Assembly (NCBI GenBank): GCA_031291415.1
Contig: JARLJB010000099.1
Location: 23,621-87,620, forward strand
DNA length: 64,000 bases
Source: Telmatospirillum sp.
GTDB lineage: Bacteria; Pseudomonadota; Alphaproteobacteria; Rhodospirillales; Magnetospirillaceae
Direction: 5' to 3'
The translations under genes and the position numbers were made by a program. The notes under the pieces are model-generated. The model did no database searches and was not told the origin of the DNA. It saw only the letters and a list, made by a program, of their open reading frames with translations. This document shows, in pieces, positions 8,201-16,900 of this stretch. Positions within the stretch are counted from its first letter, which is position 1, and each line of letters starts with the position of its first letter.

Positions 8201-9418
8201 ATGAAGATGAGCGCTGTCACCAAAGACATCTGCGACTTGGTTCGCAATCGCCGCTCGCCCGAGGATCTCCTCGCCGGGCTGCTGAGTAACGACAACTACC
8301 AATCAAAAACCGCAGGCATGAAGCTGTGCGCCGAGGCAAAGGACTACGGACTGAATGTCGAGAACTTCTTGTCTCTGGCCATCGACCCAAGCAAGTCTCC
8401 GGCGACCCGGCGCTACGATGGCTTGAACGGCCTGGAAGCCTCGCTCGCCTACTTGAACCTGCCGGTGAAAAATGACTATGCCAGCGGCGTTCTGCTGCAG
8501 GCTGCAGCCAATACTTTCGTCACCTACGACGGCACTCGTGCCCTTTTCCCCGCCGTCATCGATTCCGTCCTGCGGTGGAAAAACAAGATAAACATGATCG
8601 AATATGTCGAGCCGATGCTCGGCAACAGTCGTGGCATCGCTGGCAACGAGCTGATTACCACTTTCGTCGAAGATGATACGAAAGCGCGAACCACCAGCAC
8701 GATTTCGGAAGGTGGGCCGATCCCGATCAAGACCGTGCAGACCTCCGAACAGTCGGTCAAGATCTTTAAGCACGGCTCTGGATACAAGTTCACCTACGAG
8801 TTCATGCGTCGCGCCGCCCTTGATGTGATGACGCCCTTCGCCGCCCGCGTCCAGCGCCAGTTGGAGCTGTCCAAGGTGATCGCTGCCACCGGCATCTTGA
8901 TCAACGGAGACGGGGTCAATGCCGCCGCTACGGTCGTCAGTTCGACCTCGCAACTTCCCTATGGTTTCACCACTGGTTACACCGCGACGGGGGCGCTTAA
9001 CTACAAGGCTCTCCTGGGGTGGCTGGTTGGGCGTGCTAAGTCGATGTGGCCGGTCGACGTTGTCGTGGGAAACTACGATATGTATTGCAACTGGTTGCTG
9101 ATGTTCACGCCGACCCTCAGCGGCCAGACCTCGGAGGCGCAGGCCCTGGCGGATTCCGGCGTCGGCCCGAACCTGAAGCAGAACCTGCCGATCCTGCTGA
9201 AGGGCGTCCAGTTCGTCTTGTCCTCGACGGTCCCCAATGGCCAGCTTATCGGCCTGACTTGCGCGGAATGCTTGGAGGAGTTGATCGAGTCGGGGAGCCA
9301 GATCGCCGAGAGCGAGCGCCTGATCCAGACCCAGGAAGTGATTTACGTTCGCACTGAAAACACGGGATACAAATTGGTCTTCCCGCTGTCCCGTAACATC
9401 ATCGACTTCACCCAGTAA
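8201..9418 (+). CDS. Major capsid protein, HK97-fold
   Basis: A 405-aa protein downstream of protease-scaffold and decoration genes. The first ~100 residues are helical and charged, and could act as a delta domain. The rest has the HK97-type pattern: an E-loop-like stretch rich in Thr/Ser (TTSTISEGGPIP), a long spine helix beginning near DVMTPFAARVQRQLEL, and a final beta segment ending IIDFTQ. It would form the icosahedral shell. A GGAG precedes ATG 8201; a second ATG lies six bases downstream. A perfect hairpin (9431-9455) follows the stop, consistent with raised expression of the genes up to this point. Confidence 0.85.
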   Translation: MKMSAVTKDICDLVRNRRSPEDLLAGLLSNDNYQSKTAGMKLCAEAKDYGLNVENFLSLAIDPSKSPATRRYDGLNGLEASLAYLNLPVKNDYASGVLLQAAANTFVTYDGTRALFPAVIDSVLRWKNKINMIEYVEPMLGNSRGIAGNELITTFVEDDTKARTTSTISEGGPIPIKTVQTSEQSVKIFKHGSGYKFTYEFMRRAALDVMTPFAARVQRQLELSKVIAATGILINGDGVNAAATVVSSTSQLPYGFTTGYTATGALNYKALLGWLVGRAKSMWPVDVVVGNYDMYCNWLLMFTPTLSGQTSEAQALADSGVGPNLKQNLPILLKGVQFVLSSTVPNGQLIGLTCAECLEELIESGSQIAESERLIQTQEVIYVRTENTGYKLVFPLSRNIIDFTQ

Positions 9419-9430
9419 CGGATGTGGTCA

Positions 9431-9460
9431 GAGGCTGTGGCGTCTCCACAGCCTCTTTAC
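9431..9460 (+). terminator. Hairpin terminator after the capsid gene
   Basis: A perfect 10-bp stem (9431-9440 with 9446-9455, GAGGCTGTGG / CCACAGCCTC) with a five-base loop, followed by a short T-rich tail. Its place just after the capsid gene suggests partial termination that would lower transcription of downstream connector genes, or protection of the 3' end of capsid mRNA. Confidence 0.6.
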
Positions 9461-9474
9461 TCTGGAGGAGCGCC

Positions 9475-9789
9475 ATGTCCCTTTCCTTGGTTGAGACCAT
9501 CGACAGTTTTCAACTTGTCGATAACTCCAATCAGCTCATCCCGTCAAACCGCCCTGCGGTGGTCGAGATGGGCCACTTCTTTCAGGCTCGTGCCGCCATG
9601 GGCCAGATCCGGCTGGTGGCTGGCGAGCTGAAAGATACAGCGACCGATCTTGAGTTTCTCAAGTTCTGGCGTGAGAGCGCAGGCGACCGCGAGTTGGCGA
9701 TCGAGAGCTTTCTGTCGGCCTACGGCTCCAAGGCGGTCGTGGTCGAGGAACCGGAGCCCGAGCCCATTCCCGCTAAGAAGTCCCGCTGA
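9475..9789 (+). CDS. Hypothetical small virion or connector-region protein
   Basis: A 104-aa protein started from ATG 9475, chosen because GGAGGA lies six bases upstream; an upstream in-frame ATG at 9424 would run through the terminator hairpin. Residues 30-60 are Arg/Glu/Lys-rich and helical; the end is a Glu/Pro repeat (EEPEPEPEPIPAKK), probably disordered. It overlaps the next gene by one base (TGATG). Position between capsid and connector genes suggests a head-completion or head-fibre function, but no family is recognised. Confidence 0.7.
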   Translation: MSLSLVETIDSFQLVDNSNQLIPSNRPAVVEMGHFFQARAAMGQIRLVAGELKDTATDLEFLKFWRESAGDRELAIESFLSAYGSKAVVVEEPEPEPIPAKKSR

Positions 9790-10550
9790 TGTTGAACTTC
9801 ACTGCCTCGACGGCGGTGACCATCGTCGCACCGTTTCTAGTTGATAGCGAATATGTGGTCCCCGACACCGGCAGTGTCACCTACAGCGTCCGTGACAATA
9901 CAGGCACCCTGATCACAGCGCTGACAAACCGAGCGCTGACACCAGCCACCACCGCTACCGAGATCGCCGTCACCATCCCGGCCTCCGATAACGCTGTCAC
10001 GCTGTCGACCGAGATCCGGTCGCTGATCGTCAGCTACACCGTCAATGCGCAACCCTATCAGTTTGTCTCGGCCTACCGACTCAACCCATGGCTCAGCATT
10101 GCAGTCACGCCGGCCGACGTGCGCAGCAAGCTTGGTCTATCCTCAACCGAGCTACCGGACGCTGACGTCAATTTCTACGACACCTACTACGTGCTGGATG
10201 ACAAACTCAGCACCCTGACGGCCACGGCAACCGTCGTGGTCACCATGGCCGCGTCACTCGCCTCCGGCACTCTCAACGCCAAATATGCCAACGACGCTCT
10301 GATCTACCAGGCGGCCCTCGATCTATTCCCGTCATTGCGTGCCCGTCTGCTCCACAAGGAGGGGCAGGGGACCACCTCATATGAACGGTACTCCGGCTTC
10401 GACTTCGACGGTTTGCACGACCAGATCACTGACCTGCTGGAGGATGCTTTGACCAACATGACCGGCATGACGAGCACGTACCCGTCGATGTTGGTGGTCG
10501 GCAAACGTCGAGACATCATCGGGGGACCGTGGCATGCCCGAACTCAGTGA
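9789..10550 (+). CDS. Putative head-tail connector protein
   Basis: A 253-aa protein with two parts. Residues 1-100 are beta-rich and Thr/Val-rich, like an Ig-like or decoration domain. Residues ~105-220 are helical with a VTPADVRSKLGLSSTELPD start and an AALDLFPSLRARLLHKEGQ segment, the shape of gp6/gp15-type connector proteins that close the head below the portal. It follows the capsid module directly and overlaps the next gene by 17 bases. The fusion of an N-terminal beta domain to a connector-like helical domain is noteworthy. The assignment is by position and secondary-structure pattern. Confidence 0.6.
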   Translation: MLNFTASTAVTIVAPFLVDSEYVVPDTGSVTYSVRDNTGTLITALTNRALTPATTATEIAVTIPASDNAVTLSTEIRSLIVSYTVNAQPYQFVSAYRLNPWLSIAVTPADVRSKLGLSSTELPDADVNFYDTYYVLDDKLSTLTATATVVVTMAASLASGTLNAKYANDALIYQAALDLFPSLRARLLHKEGQGTTSYERYSGFDFDGLHDQITDLLEDALTNMTGMTSTYPSMLVVGKRRDIIGGPWHARTQ

Positions 10551-11073
10551 ACTCGGTCAGCGGTTTCGCCAGCGTCTGAAGACCGTTGATGGTCGTCACT
10601 TCTACGGGGCGATCTCGCTGCTTCCGGAAACCTCTGGCCGAGGCAACGTCTTTTACACCCCCCGACGAGTCCTCAATGTGCGTCCCTCGTGTGGCATTAC
10701 CTCGGGCATGCTGATCTACGACACGTCAGGGCGCGTGATGCTCACTGCCTGGGCGGGAGATGATGAGGCGCAGGGAACCTTTTCGACCTTGTTCAAGCTC
10801 TTCGACCTCGACCATCAGCTTGTCTGGAGCCGATCAGTTACGACAAAAGACGCGGTTACAGGACTGTCGAAGCAGACAACAACACTCCAGAGCCTGGGAA
10901 CTTTTTGGGGAACCCTAGAGCTTCTGTCACAGGATCTGAATTCGCTGTCGGCGCTGAGCCGTTATCGCGTCCTATGCAATACGGTCCTCAAGATCGGGGA
11001 TATTATCAACAAGAACAAGACCGTTCGCCGGATCGAATACGCCATGGGGATCACCATCGCCGAGGTGGCGTGA
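10534..11073 (+). CDS. Hypothetical head-tail joining protein
   Basis: A 179-aa protein of mixed composition, overlapping the previous gene by 17 bases and the next by one (TGATG), so tightly coupled in translation. No motif is recognised. In siphoviruses this place, between the first connector gene and the gp10/tail-completion gene, usually holds a head closure or stopper protein; that role is inferred from synteny. Confidence 0.65.
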   Translation: MPELSELGQRFRQRLKTVDGRHFYGAISLLPETSGRGNVFYTPRRVLNVRPSCGITSGMLIYDTSGRVMLTAWAGDDEAQGTFSTLFKLFDLDHQLVWSRSVTTKDAVTGLSKQTTTLQSLGTFWGTLELLSQDLNSLSALSRYRVLCNTVLKIGDIINKNKTVRRIEYAMGITIAEVA

Positions 11074-11690
11074 TGAACCTAAAGCGCACCGTCCTCGAAG
11101 CGATCCGCGCCCAGATGGCCAACAAGCTCGACCGCCTGAAGGAGATCGCAAAGGAAGCGGCCCAGGCCGAGGCCGATCTCATCTTCAAAGTCATTGCTGA
11201 GAACTTCATGGGGCAGTCGATCCCTCCGGCACTTGAGGAGTTCACCCAGTCATGGGAACCGCTGACCCGGCATTATATGAAACGCAAGGGCAACGCCCTC
11301 TTCTTTGAAAAGTCGAATGAGCTTCGCAACGAGCTGGCAGGTGTAAACCCTAGTGACACCCTGGGCGCCACCGACCGGAGGTGGAAACAGACGAACGATC
11401 AAGAGACTGCTGGCGACACCTACAAGATCTTCGTCTACCCGTACCACCAATACATGCTGACCCATCCAATGGGTGACCGAGACACTCCTTTCGACCTCGA
11501 TCGCCTTGTAGGGGAGAAGATGACCAGGGGCTATGCCAAGCTGACGAATGACCAGCACCTGACCTACGACGTCCACTCCGGCAACACCTCCGGCCGCGCA
11601 CCCTACCGTGACGTCATGCTCCCATCTCTGCTCTATTTCATGAAGTACCGCATCCCGGCTGCAATATCAAAAGCGCTTGGGGAGAGCTGA
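11073..11690 (+). CDS. Putative tail-completion protein (HK97 gp10-like position)
   Basis: A 205-aa protein from ATG 11073, chosen because it overlaps the preceding stop (TGATGA) and the protein begins naturally there. The N-terminal 50 residues form a charged helix (LDRLKEIAKEAAQAEADL); the C-terminal part carries several aromatic residues and ends in a helix. Order and size fit tail-completion (neck) proteins that lie between connector and tail terminator genes. No catalytic motif is seen. Confidence 0.6.
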   Translation: MNLKRTVLEAIRAQMANKLDRLKEIAKEAAQAEADLIFKVIAENFMGQSIPPALEEFTQSWEPLTRHYMKRKGNALFFEKSNELRNELAGVNPSDTLGATDRRWKQTNDQETAGDTYKIFVYPYHQYMLTHPMGDRDTPFDLDRLVGEKMTRGYAKLTNDQHLTYDVHSGNTSGRAPYRDVMLPSLLYFMKYRIPAAISKALGES

Positions 11691-11692
11691 TC

Positions 11693-12127
11693 ATGGCGGA
11701 ATTTAACAATGTGTATGGGTCGCTCAGTAATTTTCTGAACGTTTTCATCGCCACACTTTCTTATGACGCCGTCTTTGTCGACTTTGACCAGTATGTCAGT
11801 CTCGATACGTTGCCCTACGAGAACATCGTTGGGGTACGGGGCTTCACAGTAGATTCCGGCAGGATCACCATAGGCGTCCAAGTAATGTTCTGCGTTACGA
11901 CAATTGATGATCAGTCAATGTTCGCTCACCGGGACATCCTCGATCAACTCTTCACTCTTTGCCTACCGACGAAAAGCATCCCCTACCTTGATGGCACGAC
12001 CGGCGATGTCCTCGGCCAGTTCACCATAGCCGACGGGACGTCCATCCTTCCGGTCCACCGTTCGACCGCCCGGACCTTTCAGATGATGATGGTCAATCTC
12101 TTGGGCGACCGGAAACCAGCTCTTTAA
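11693..12127 (+). CDS. Putative tail terminator protein
   Basis: A 144-aa protein immediately before the tail tube gene, which is the usual position of the gpU-like terminator that caps the growing tail. The sequence begins with a short helix (YGSLSNFLNVFIATL) and continues with alternating beta strands, compatible with the small alpha/beta fold of this family. The 3' end overlaps, on the opposite strand, the end of a ribbon-helix-helix gene by 35 bases. The assignment depends on synteny. Confidence 0.6.
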   Translation: MAEFNNVYGSLSNFLNVFIATLSYDAVFVDFDQYVSLDTLPYENIVGVRGFTVDSGRITIGVQVMFCVTTIDDQSMFAHRDILDQLFTLCLPTKSIPYLDGTTGDVLGQFTIADGTSILPVHRSTARTFQMMMVNLLGDRKPAL

Positions 12128-12275
12128 AGGTGTTCACGTCGGCGTCCCGCTCGAACCTGAGATAGTTTTTGAGGATGTAAACTATCTCGCTCGATAATGA
12201 TCGGCAGTTTTCAACCGCCCGGTATTCAAGCTGCGCCTTTAGTCTGTCGGGTATGAGTACAGAAGTTGGTGACAT
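12093..12275 (-). CDS. Ribbon-helix-helix (Arc-like) DNA-binding protein
   Basis: A 60-aa protein encoded against the late operon. Residues 4-9 (TSVLIP) fit the beta strand of a ribbon-helix-helix, followed by helix A (RLKAQLEYRAV) and helix B beginning SLSSEIVYILKNYL, as in the Arc/MetJ group. AGGAG lies about nine bases before the start. The gene is divergent from the tail tube gene; the shared 105-bp gap contains two inverted repeats (12289-12305, 12321-12335) that could be its operators. It may repress itself and modulate tail transcription. The family call is by pattern; targets are inferred. Confidence 0.72.
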   Translation of the reverse strand: MSPTSVLIPDRLKAQLEYRAVENCRSLSSEIVYILKNYLRFERDADVNTFKELVSGRPRD

Positions 12276-12288
12276 AGTAGGAACTCCT

Positions 12289-12335
12289 ATAAAATATTAT
12301 TTTATACCATCTATCACGATAATACTCAAAGTATT
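12289..12335. promoter_or_regulatory. Two palindromes between divergent RHH and tail tube genes
   Basis: ATAAAATA-T-TATTTTAT (12289-12305) is a perfect palindrome around one base, and AATACT-CAA-AGTATT (12321-12335) is a second one. Both lie in an AT-rich gap upstream of the minus-strand RHH gene and the plus-strand tail tube gene. Operator function for the RHH protein is inferred. Confidence 0.45.
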
Positions 12336-12380
12336 AGAAAGACAACTACGGTTTAGTTTGGCGTAGTCCAGGAGAGTATT

Positions 12381-13163
12381 ATGAGTGATTTCGGATCCGC
12401 TGTTTCCAAGACGTTCATGCTTGGCGAGGCCACCGTAATGCTCGGTGCCCAAGCGGATCTTTACCTGCTGACCCCTAACATTAACGGCGTCGGCCTGGTT
12501 AAGAATTTCTCTCTCAAAGGCGACGTTGGTTTCGTCGATTTGACCCAGGGAGTGCAGAACCAAATCATCGATTCGACCAAGAACAAGTCGCAGCTCAACT
12601 CCACTTTCGAGGTCTACGAATACACGGCGAAGAACATTGCATATGCCCTGGGCATCGATGGTAGCTCGATCGTAACCTCGACGTTGGTCGCGACAACGAC
12701 CGCCTCGGCCGTCACCGGCACGGTCGCCAGCCCGGACATGAGCTTGCCGTTAACCTCGGCGACGGAGTTTGGTGTCGGAAATTGGATCCTCGCGCAGGGC
12801 GCGACCGCCGACCAGATCTACGTCGACAAGATCGCGTCGATCGCAACGAACGTCTTGACGTTGACTTATGGCATCCCGGACAGCCTCGCCTCGGGCGCGC
12901 TCGTCCGCTTGGCCACCAACATCGATCTGGCCTCGACCGTCGACCAGCCGTACCTGTCAATGGCCGCTGTGGGAAAACTCCGCGACGGGACGCTCGTCCG
13001 CGTCAACGTGCCGAAGATCCGTATCACAAAGGGCTTCACCATGGCGTTCGACACCAAGAACTACGGCAACCTGCCTTTCGAGGCCACCGTCTATAACCTG
13101 GTGCAGTCGGACCCCAACTACGCCAATTTCCGCACCCGTGCGGCGGAACTCGTGATGGCGTAA
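12381..13163 (+). CDS. Major tail tube protein
   Basis: A 260-aa, Thr/Ala/Val-rich beta protein located between the tail terminator and the tail chaperone genes, the standard position of the tail tube subunit. The middle (residues ~105-190) looks like an added domain carrying repeated beta turns (Ig-like or similar), flanked by the N- and C-terminal halves of the tube fold. AGGAG precedes the ATG by seven bases. Two hairpins follow the stop, consistent with a strongly expressed gene and termination or RNA processing after it. Confidence 0.75.
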   Translation: MSDFGSAVSKTFMLGEATVMLGAQADLYLLTPNINGVGLVKNFSLKGDVGFVDLTQGVQNQIIDSTKNKSQLNSTFEVYEYTAKNIAYALGIDGSSIVTSTLVATTTASAVTGTVASPDMSLPLTSATEFGVGNWILAQGATADQIYVDKIASIATNVLTLTYGIPDSLASGALVRLATNIDLASTVDQPYLSMAAVGKLRDGTLVRVNVPKIRITKGFTMAFDTKNYGNLPFEATVYNLVQSDPNYANFRTRAAELVMA

Positions 13164-13169
13164 TGAAAT

Positions 13170-13207
13170 AGACAAGACAACCCTCCAGATACCACATAGT
13201 CTTGTCT
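13170..13207. repeat. Inverted repeat after tail tube gene
   Basis: AGACAAGAC (13170-13178) and its reverse complement (13199-13207) are separated by 20 bases, directly upstream of the terminator-like hairpin. It may assist termination or bind a protein. Confidence 0.4.
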
Positions 13208-13213
13208 TGAAAG

Positions 13214-13245
13214 CCACGGTAGGATACAATCCTTCCGTGGTTTTC
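13214..13245 (+). terminator. Intrinsic terminator after tail tube gene
   Basis: A 12-bp stem with one mismatch (13214-13225 with 13229-13240), three-base loop, followed by TTTTC. This is a conventional Rho-independent terminator pattern. Confidence 0.7.
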
Positions 13246-13256
13246 TACTGGAGTAT

Positions 13257-13264
13257 TACTAGTA
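13257..13264. promoter_or_regulatory. TACTAGTA palindrome at tail chaperone start
   Basis: Third copy, here within the 10-bp palindrome TTACTAGTAA (13256-13265). It lies between the GGAG ribosome binding site and the start codon, so a protein bound to the RNA or DNA here could affect initiation. Confidence 0.35.
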
Positions 13265-13636
13265 ATGGCGGACGATACTCTTTCCATCGAGATTGACGGG
13301 GCGCCCGTTGATCTGTTCATGTCTTACGGACTGCTCACAGAGCTATCCCGTTCAGTCCCCGGCCTCGACTCGGTTCCTGCCTTGGATCTCGACAACGACG
13401 TTCGGGACGATTTTATCAGCGTCCTGATCGCGGAGCGCACCAAAAGCGGCAAAACCATCGGCAAACGCCTCCTCGCTGACGTCGATATCAGCATCGCTGA
13501 CATCGAGCGTCTGCTCGACTGGGGGAAGGACCACCTGCTGGGTTTTTTCTTACGGCGTGCGGAGAAAGCCCAAGCGCACGGAAAACAGATCAGCGCGGTG
13601 CTGGGGCAGTCATCCTCGGCTGGTACGCCGGCCTGA
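13265..13636 (+). CDS. Tail assembly chaperone, short form (gpG-like)
   Basis: A 123-aa acidic protein between tail tube and tape measure genes, the fixed position of the lambda G/T chaperones. The sequence (SIEIDGAPVDLFMSYGLL at the N-terminus, several acid-rich helices after) fits a gpG-like protein. A slippery heptamer at 13543-13549 lies 88 bases before its stop, and the -1 frame is open across that point and continues into the next coding segment, so a longer product is likely (see the 13265-13905 entry). GGAG at 13250-13253 serves the ATG. Confidence 0.72.
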   Translation: MADDTLSIEIDGAPVDLFMSYGLLTELSRSVPGLDSVPALDLDNDVRDDFISVLIAERTKSGKTIGKRLLADVDISIADIERLLDWGKDHLLGFFLRRAEKAQAHGKQISAVLGQSSSAGTPA

Positions 13637-13905
13637 CCTTCGCGGAGGCTGTTTGCTGGGCCTACGACACTGTGCCCAGCCGTCTTCCTGAAGTCTTCTG
13701 GAGCAACAGTCGGGCGGATTTGAAGTTGAAGGTCGAGCTGAAATTGAAGTTTGAGCACATGAAGGTGCTGCAGGAATTCAGCTCGTTCGCCAAGGTCGCC
13801 GCCCTTGCCCTTGGCGGCGGGGACGATCAGCAGCAGGAAGACGCAACACCGGCCAACGCCATGGACGCCCAAATGCAATTCGCGGCTCTAATGGGAGGAA
13901 TGTAA
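13265..13905 (+). CDS. Tail assembly chaperone, frameshifted long form (gpGT-like)
   Basis: Reading -1 after T TTT TTC (13543-13549) joins the first 95 codons of the short chaperone to 118 codons in the -1 frame, ending at 13905 and giving about 213 residues. The -1 frame is open from before the slip site and contains natural-looking protein around ILGWYAGLTFAEAVCWAYD, upstream of the only possible independent start (GTG 13672), which supports fusion rather than a separate gene. In lambda-like phages the long form binds the tape measure and recruits tube subunits. The last base overlaps the tape measure ATG (TAATG). Confidence 0.65.
13543..13549 (+). other. Candidate -1 ribosomal slippery site
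   Basis: T TTT TTC in the zero frame matches the X XXY YYZ rule. It lies inside the gpG-like gene, where the -1 frame is open. No clear downstream pseudoknot was worked out by eye; the following region is GC-rich. Confidence 0.55.
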
Positions 13906-16900
13906 TGGCTTCAGGCGACGATCCCGGCGAGGAAGCACCAGGTGGTGGTGTAGTTGTCCCGATCTCCGAAACCGGAACGGCCGAAGTCACTGAGAAGGTT
14001 GCTAAACTCGACAGTGCCCTCATCGGCATCGTGGAGACCGCTGACGACGTGAGCGATGGCCTGAAGAAGGCTTTCTCTCCCGACAATGCCAGGGAGCTGA
14101 GTGAGCTTCTGGCAAAAGTCTTCACCCAAATAACCGACATCAAGGCGACTTTGATATCGGGCGCGGGGCTCGACGCTGGCACGTTTGGTGCCAACGCCAT
14201 CCGCGACATGGCGAAGCAGCTCAACCAGTTTCGCAGCACGCTCAAGACGTTGCAGCAGGAGTTCCGACAGCTACCGGCTGAGGATGGGATCCGCCAGAAC
14301 GCGGCGTCGAAACTCTCCGACCAGCGGGCCGACCAAAACGTATTTCGGGCAACTGAGGTCAATCTAGACGCCACAATGAAGCTCTTCCAGCAACGCATGG
14401 AAGCAGCTCTGATGCGCTCGCTGGAGGTGGTCGCCGCAGCGGCGTCCACCCGGAATTTCGAACGGGTGACGAAGGACACGGGGACGCAGCTTCAGCAAAC
14501 CGCCATGTCGGTCAATCCCGACGTCATCCGCTACCGGCGGCAAGGTGTTGATCCGTCTTCCACCGACGTCACGCAACTCACTGCGATGAAGGCAGCGCTT
14601 GACTTAAACGGCGCGGAGGCTTCGCAGGCCCGAGAGAACGATTTGGTCGCAATCTACGCCAAGGAATTGGTGGAGGTGGAGCGGCAGCTAAAGGCCGTGA
14701 CGGCTGCTGAGGTTGCCCGAGCGAAGCTCTCCGCTGAGTGGGGGAAAGAGCAAGGGGCGCTGAATGCCTTCCTCGGCGTGTCGGGCAAACCGGCGAGTTC
14801 GGCGAAATCGTCGGCCGCAGTTTTTCGAGACCAGTTCGCGACTCAGGCACCTTTGGAAAAGGTGGAGGCCAATAATCGTGTTACCGAGGCTCTCACCGGA
14901 GCCTACGGAGAGGGATCCCTTAAAGCCGCGCAGGCTCAGCTTTCAGCAGCGAAGGCCAACCTCAAGATTCTGGCTGATGCCAACTTGGAATATGCCGAGC
15001 AGCAGAGGCTTGTTGAGTCGCTGACCACAAAAGTTGTGCAGCTCGGCAAGGCTCAGCAAAAAGGCGGCGAGACTGTTCAAGACCGCTTCCAGCGGCACTC
15101 CTCCAACATGTCCGACTACATGGTCTTCGGGACCATGTTTGCCGGGATTGAGGAGTCGGTCAGATCGGTCGTCGAATTGGACAAGTCCTTCGGCGAACTG
15201 CAGGCCCTGACCCAGGCGTCCAACAGCCAGATGCTGTCACTCAAAAACACTATCAACGATGTGGCCCAGGCCTCGAACCAGTCGGCCAAGGACATCGTCG
15301 AGGCGACCATCATCCTCGGGAAGTTTGGGTTCACCGCAACCCAGACTCAAGAGAGCTTGAAGGGCATCGTCAATTTCGCGTCAGCCATCCGTATGAAGCC
15401 ATCCGAAGCGGCAACCATGCTGACCGGCGTGGTGGGTGCCTATGACCTTCCATCGACGAGCACAGGTGCCGTTGCCGATCTGGCTACCAGCACCCTGGCG
15501 AAGAGCCGCCTGACCCCGGAGGCGATGAAGTCGGGGCTTAGTATGACCGCTGAGGTTGGTTCTGAGGCAAACGTCAGCCTCAAAGAACTACTCGGCACGA
15601 TGGCGCTTGCTGCCGACGCTGGCGCTCGCATGACGGATCGGTTTGGCATCGGGCTTCGTCAGGCCATGATCTCCATGACCAATCCGACGAAGGATTTCAG
15701 GGACGAGTTGGCCCAGGTCGGTCTCAACTCCGAAGCAGTCGACCTAAAGTCCAACGGCTTGATCGGTGCGTTCAAGAACATGCATGAGGCGGGCTTTAAC
15801 GCTGCCCAGGCTATGAAGGTTTTTGGTGCTGAGGGCGCGGCTCTCTACAACGCTCTTGGCAAGAATATTGAAGGCGCGGACGCTTTCATCGCCAGCATGG
15901 GACAAACCGGTGCGGCCACGGATGCCGCCAAGCGCAATCTCGACACGCTGTCGGGTTCCTTCGAGCGATTTGGAAATGTGTGGTCGACGACCTTAGAAAA
16001 AGGCTCGGCCCCCTTTGCTGAGTTTCTTAAGTCAACCGCCAACGCGGCCAGCGGTATTCTGTCACTGACCAACACCTTCCCGTCCTTGACCGCTGTTGTG
16101 GTCACGGCGGCCGGAGCCTTTGCCACGTTCAAGATTGCATCTTTCACGATGGAATTGTTGGGTGTGGCCAAGGGAATTGCTGGGGTCGCTGGTCTTTTCC
16201 GTGGGCTGCTTGGTCCAATTGGGCTCGCCTCTGTTGCCGTCGGACTTCTCGCTGGGGGTTTCGCGGCGTTATCGGACCACTTCCCTACGCTCGCTCAGAA
16301 AATTGACGCTCTGAAGGGACAGATTTCTGGGCTGAAGGCCGAAGCCGAGTCTTCCGAGAAAACCATCCGTACCATCGACGAGGCTATTCTTAAGGTGGCG
16401 TCGGAAGGGGACAGCCTAAAAAATCCCATCCAAAGCATCCGGGACCTCAACGAGCAGTTCGGAGCCCTTGGTTTGAACATTTCTGGGTCAACGAGTAAGA
16501 CCGCGGATCTGATCACCAAGCTGGAAGAGCTACGTCGGAATACGATCAACACGATTGTTGTGAAGATTCAGCAGCAGGAAATCGCTGTTGGCGAAAAGGC
16601 GCAGCTAGACGCAGCTCAGTTTGGCAGTGACGCCTTGACGGCCGGACAGAAGGTCTACAAAGCTGCCGACACATTGGACGACAGCGATAAGTTCAAGAAC
16701 CAGTTGACCCTCGTGGCCGCACTTCTGAAGTCCTCACGCCCGTCAGACTTGGGTACCACCAACGCTATTGGTCAGAGGGGAGAACTTCTTGGTTCGGAGG
16801 CTCGTGAATTCAGCGGCGAGCTGGCCGACCGGATGGCCAAAGGAAACATCTCCGATACCGATGTCAAAGCGCTTAAAGTTACGATCGAAAACCTCCAGTC

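Noticed and set aside
13672..13905. Separate 77-aa gene after the gpG-like gene
   Set aside because: GTG start lacks a ribosome binding site, and the same frame is protein-like upstream of it; a -1 frameshift fusion is the better explanation.
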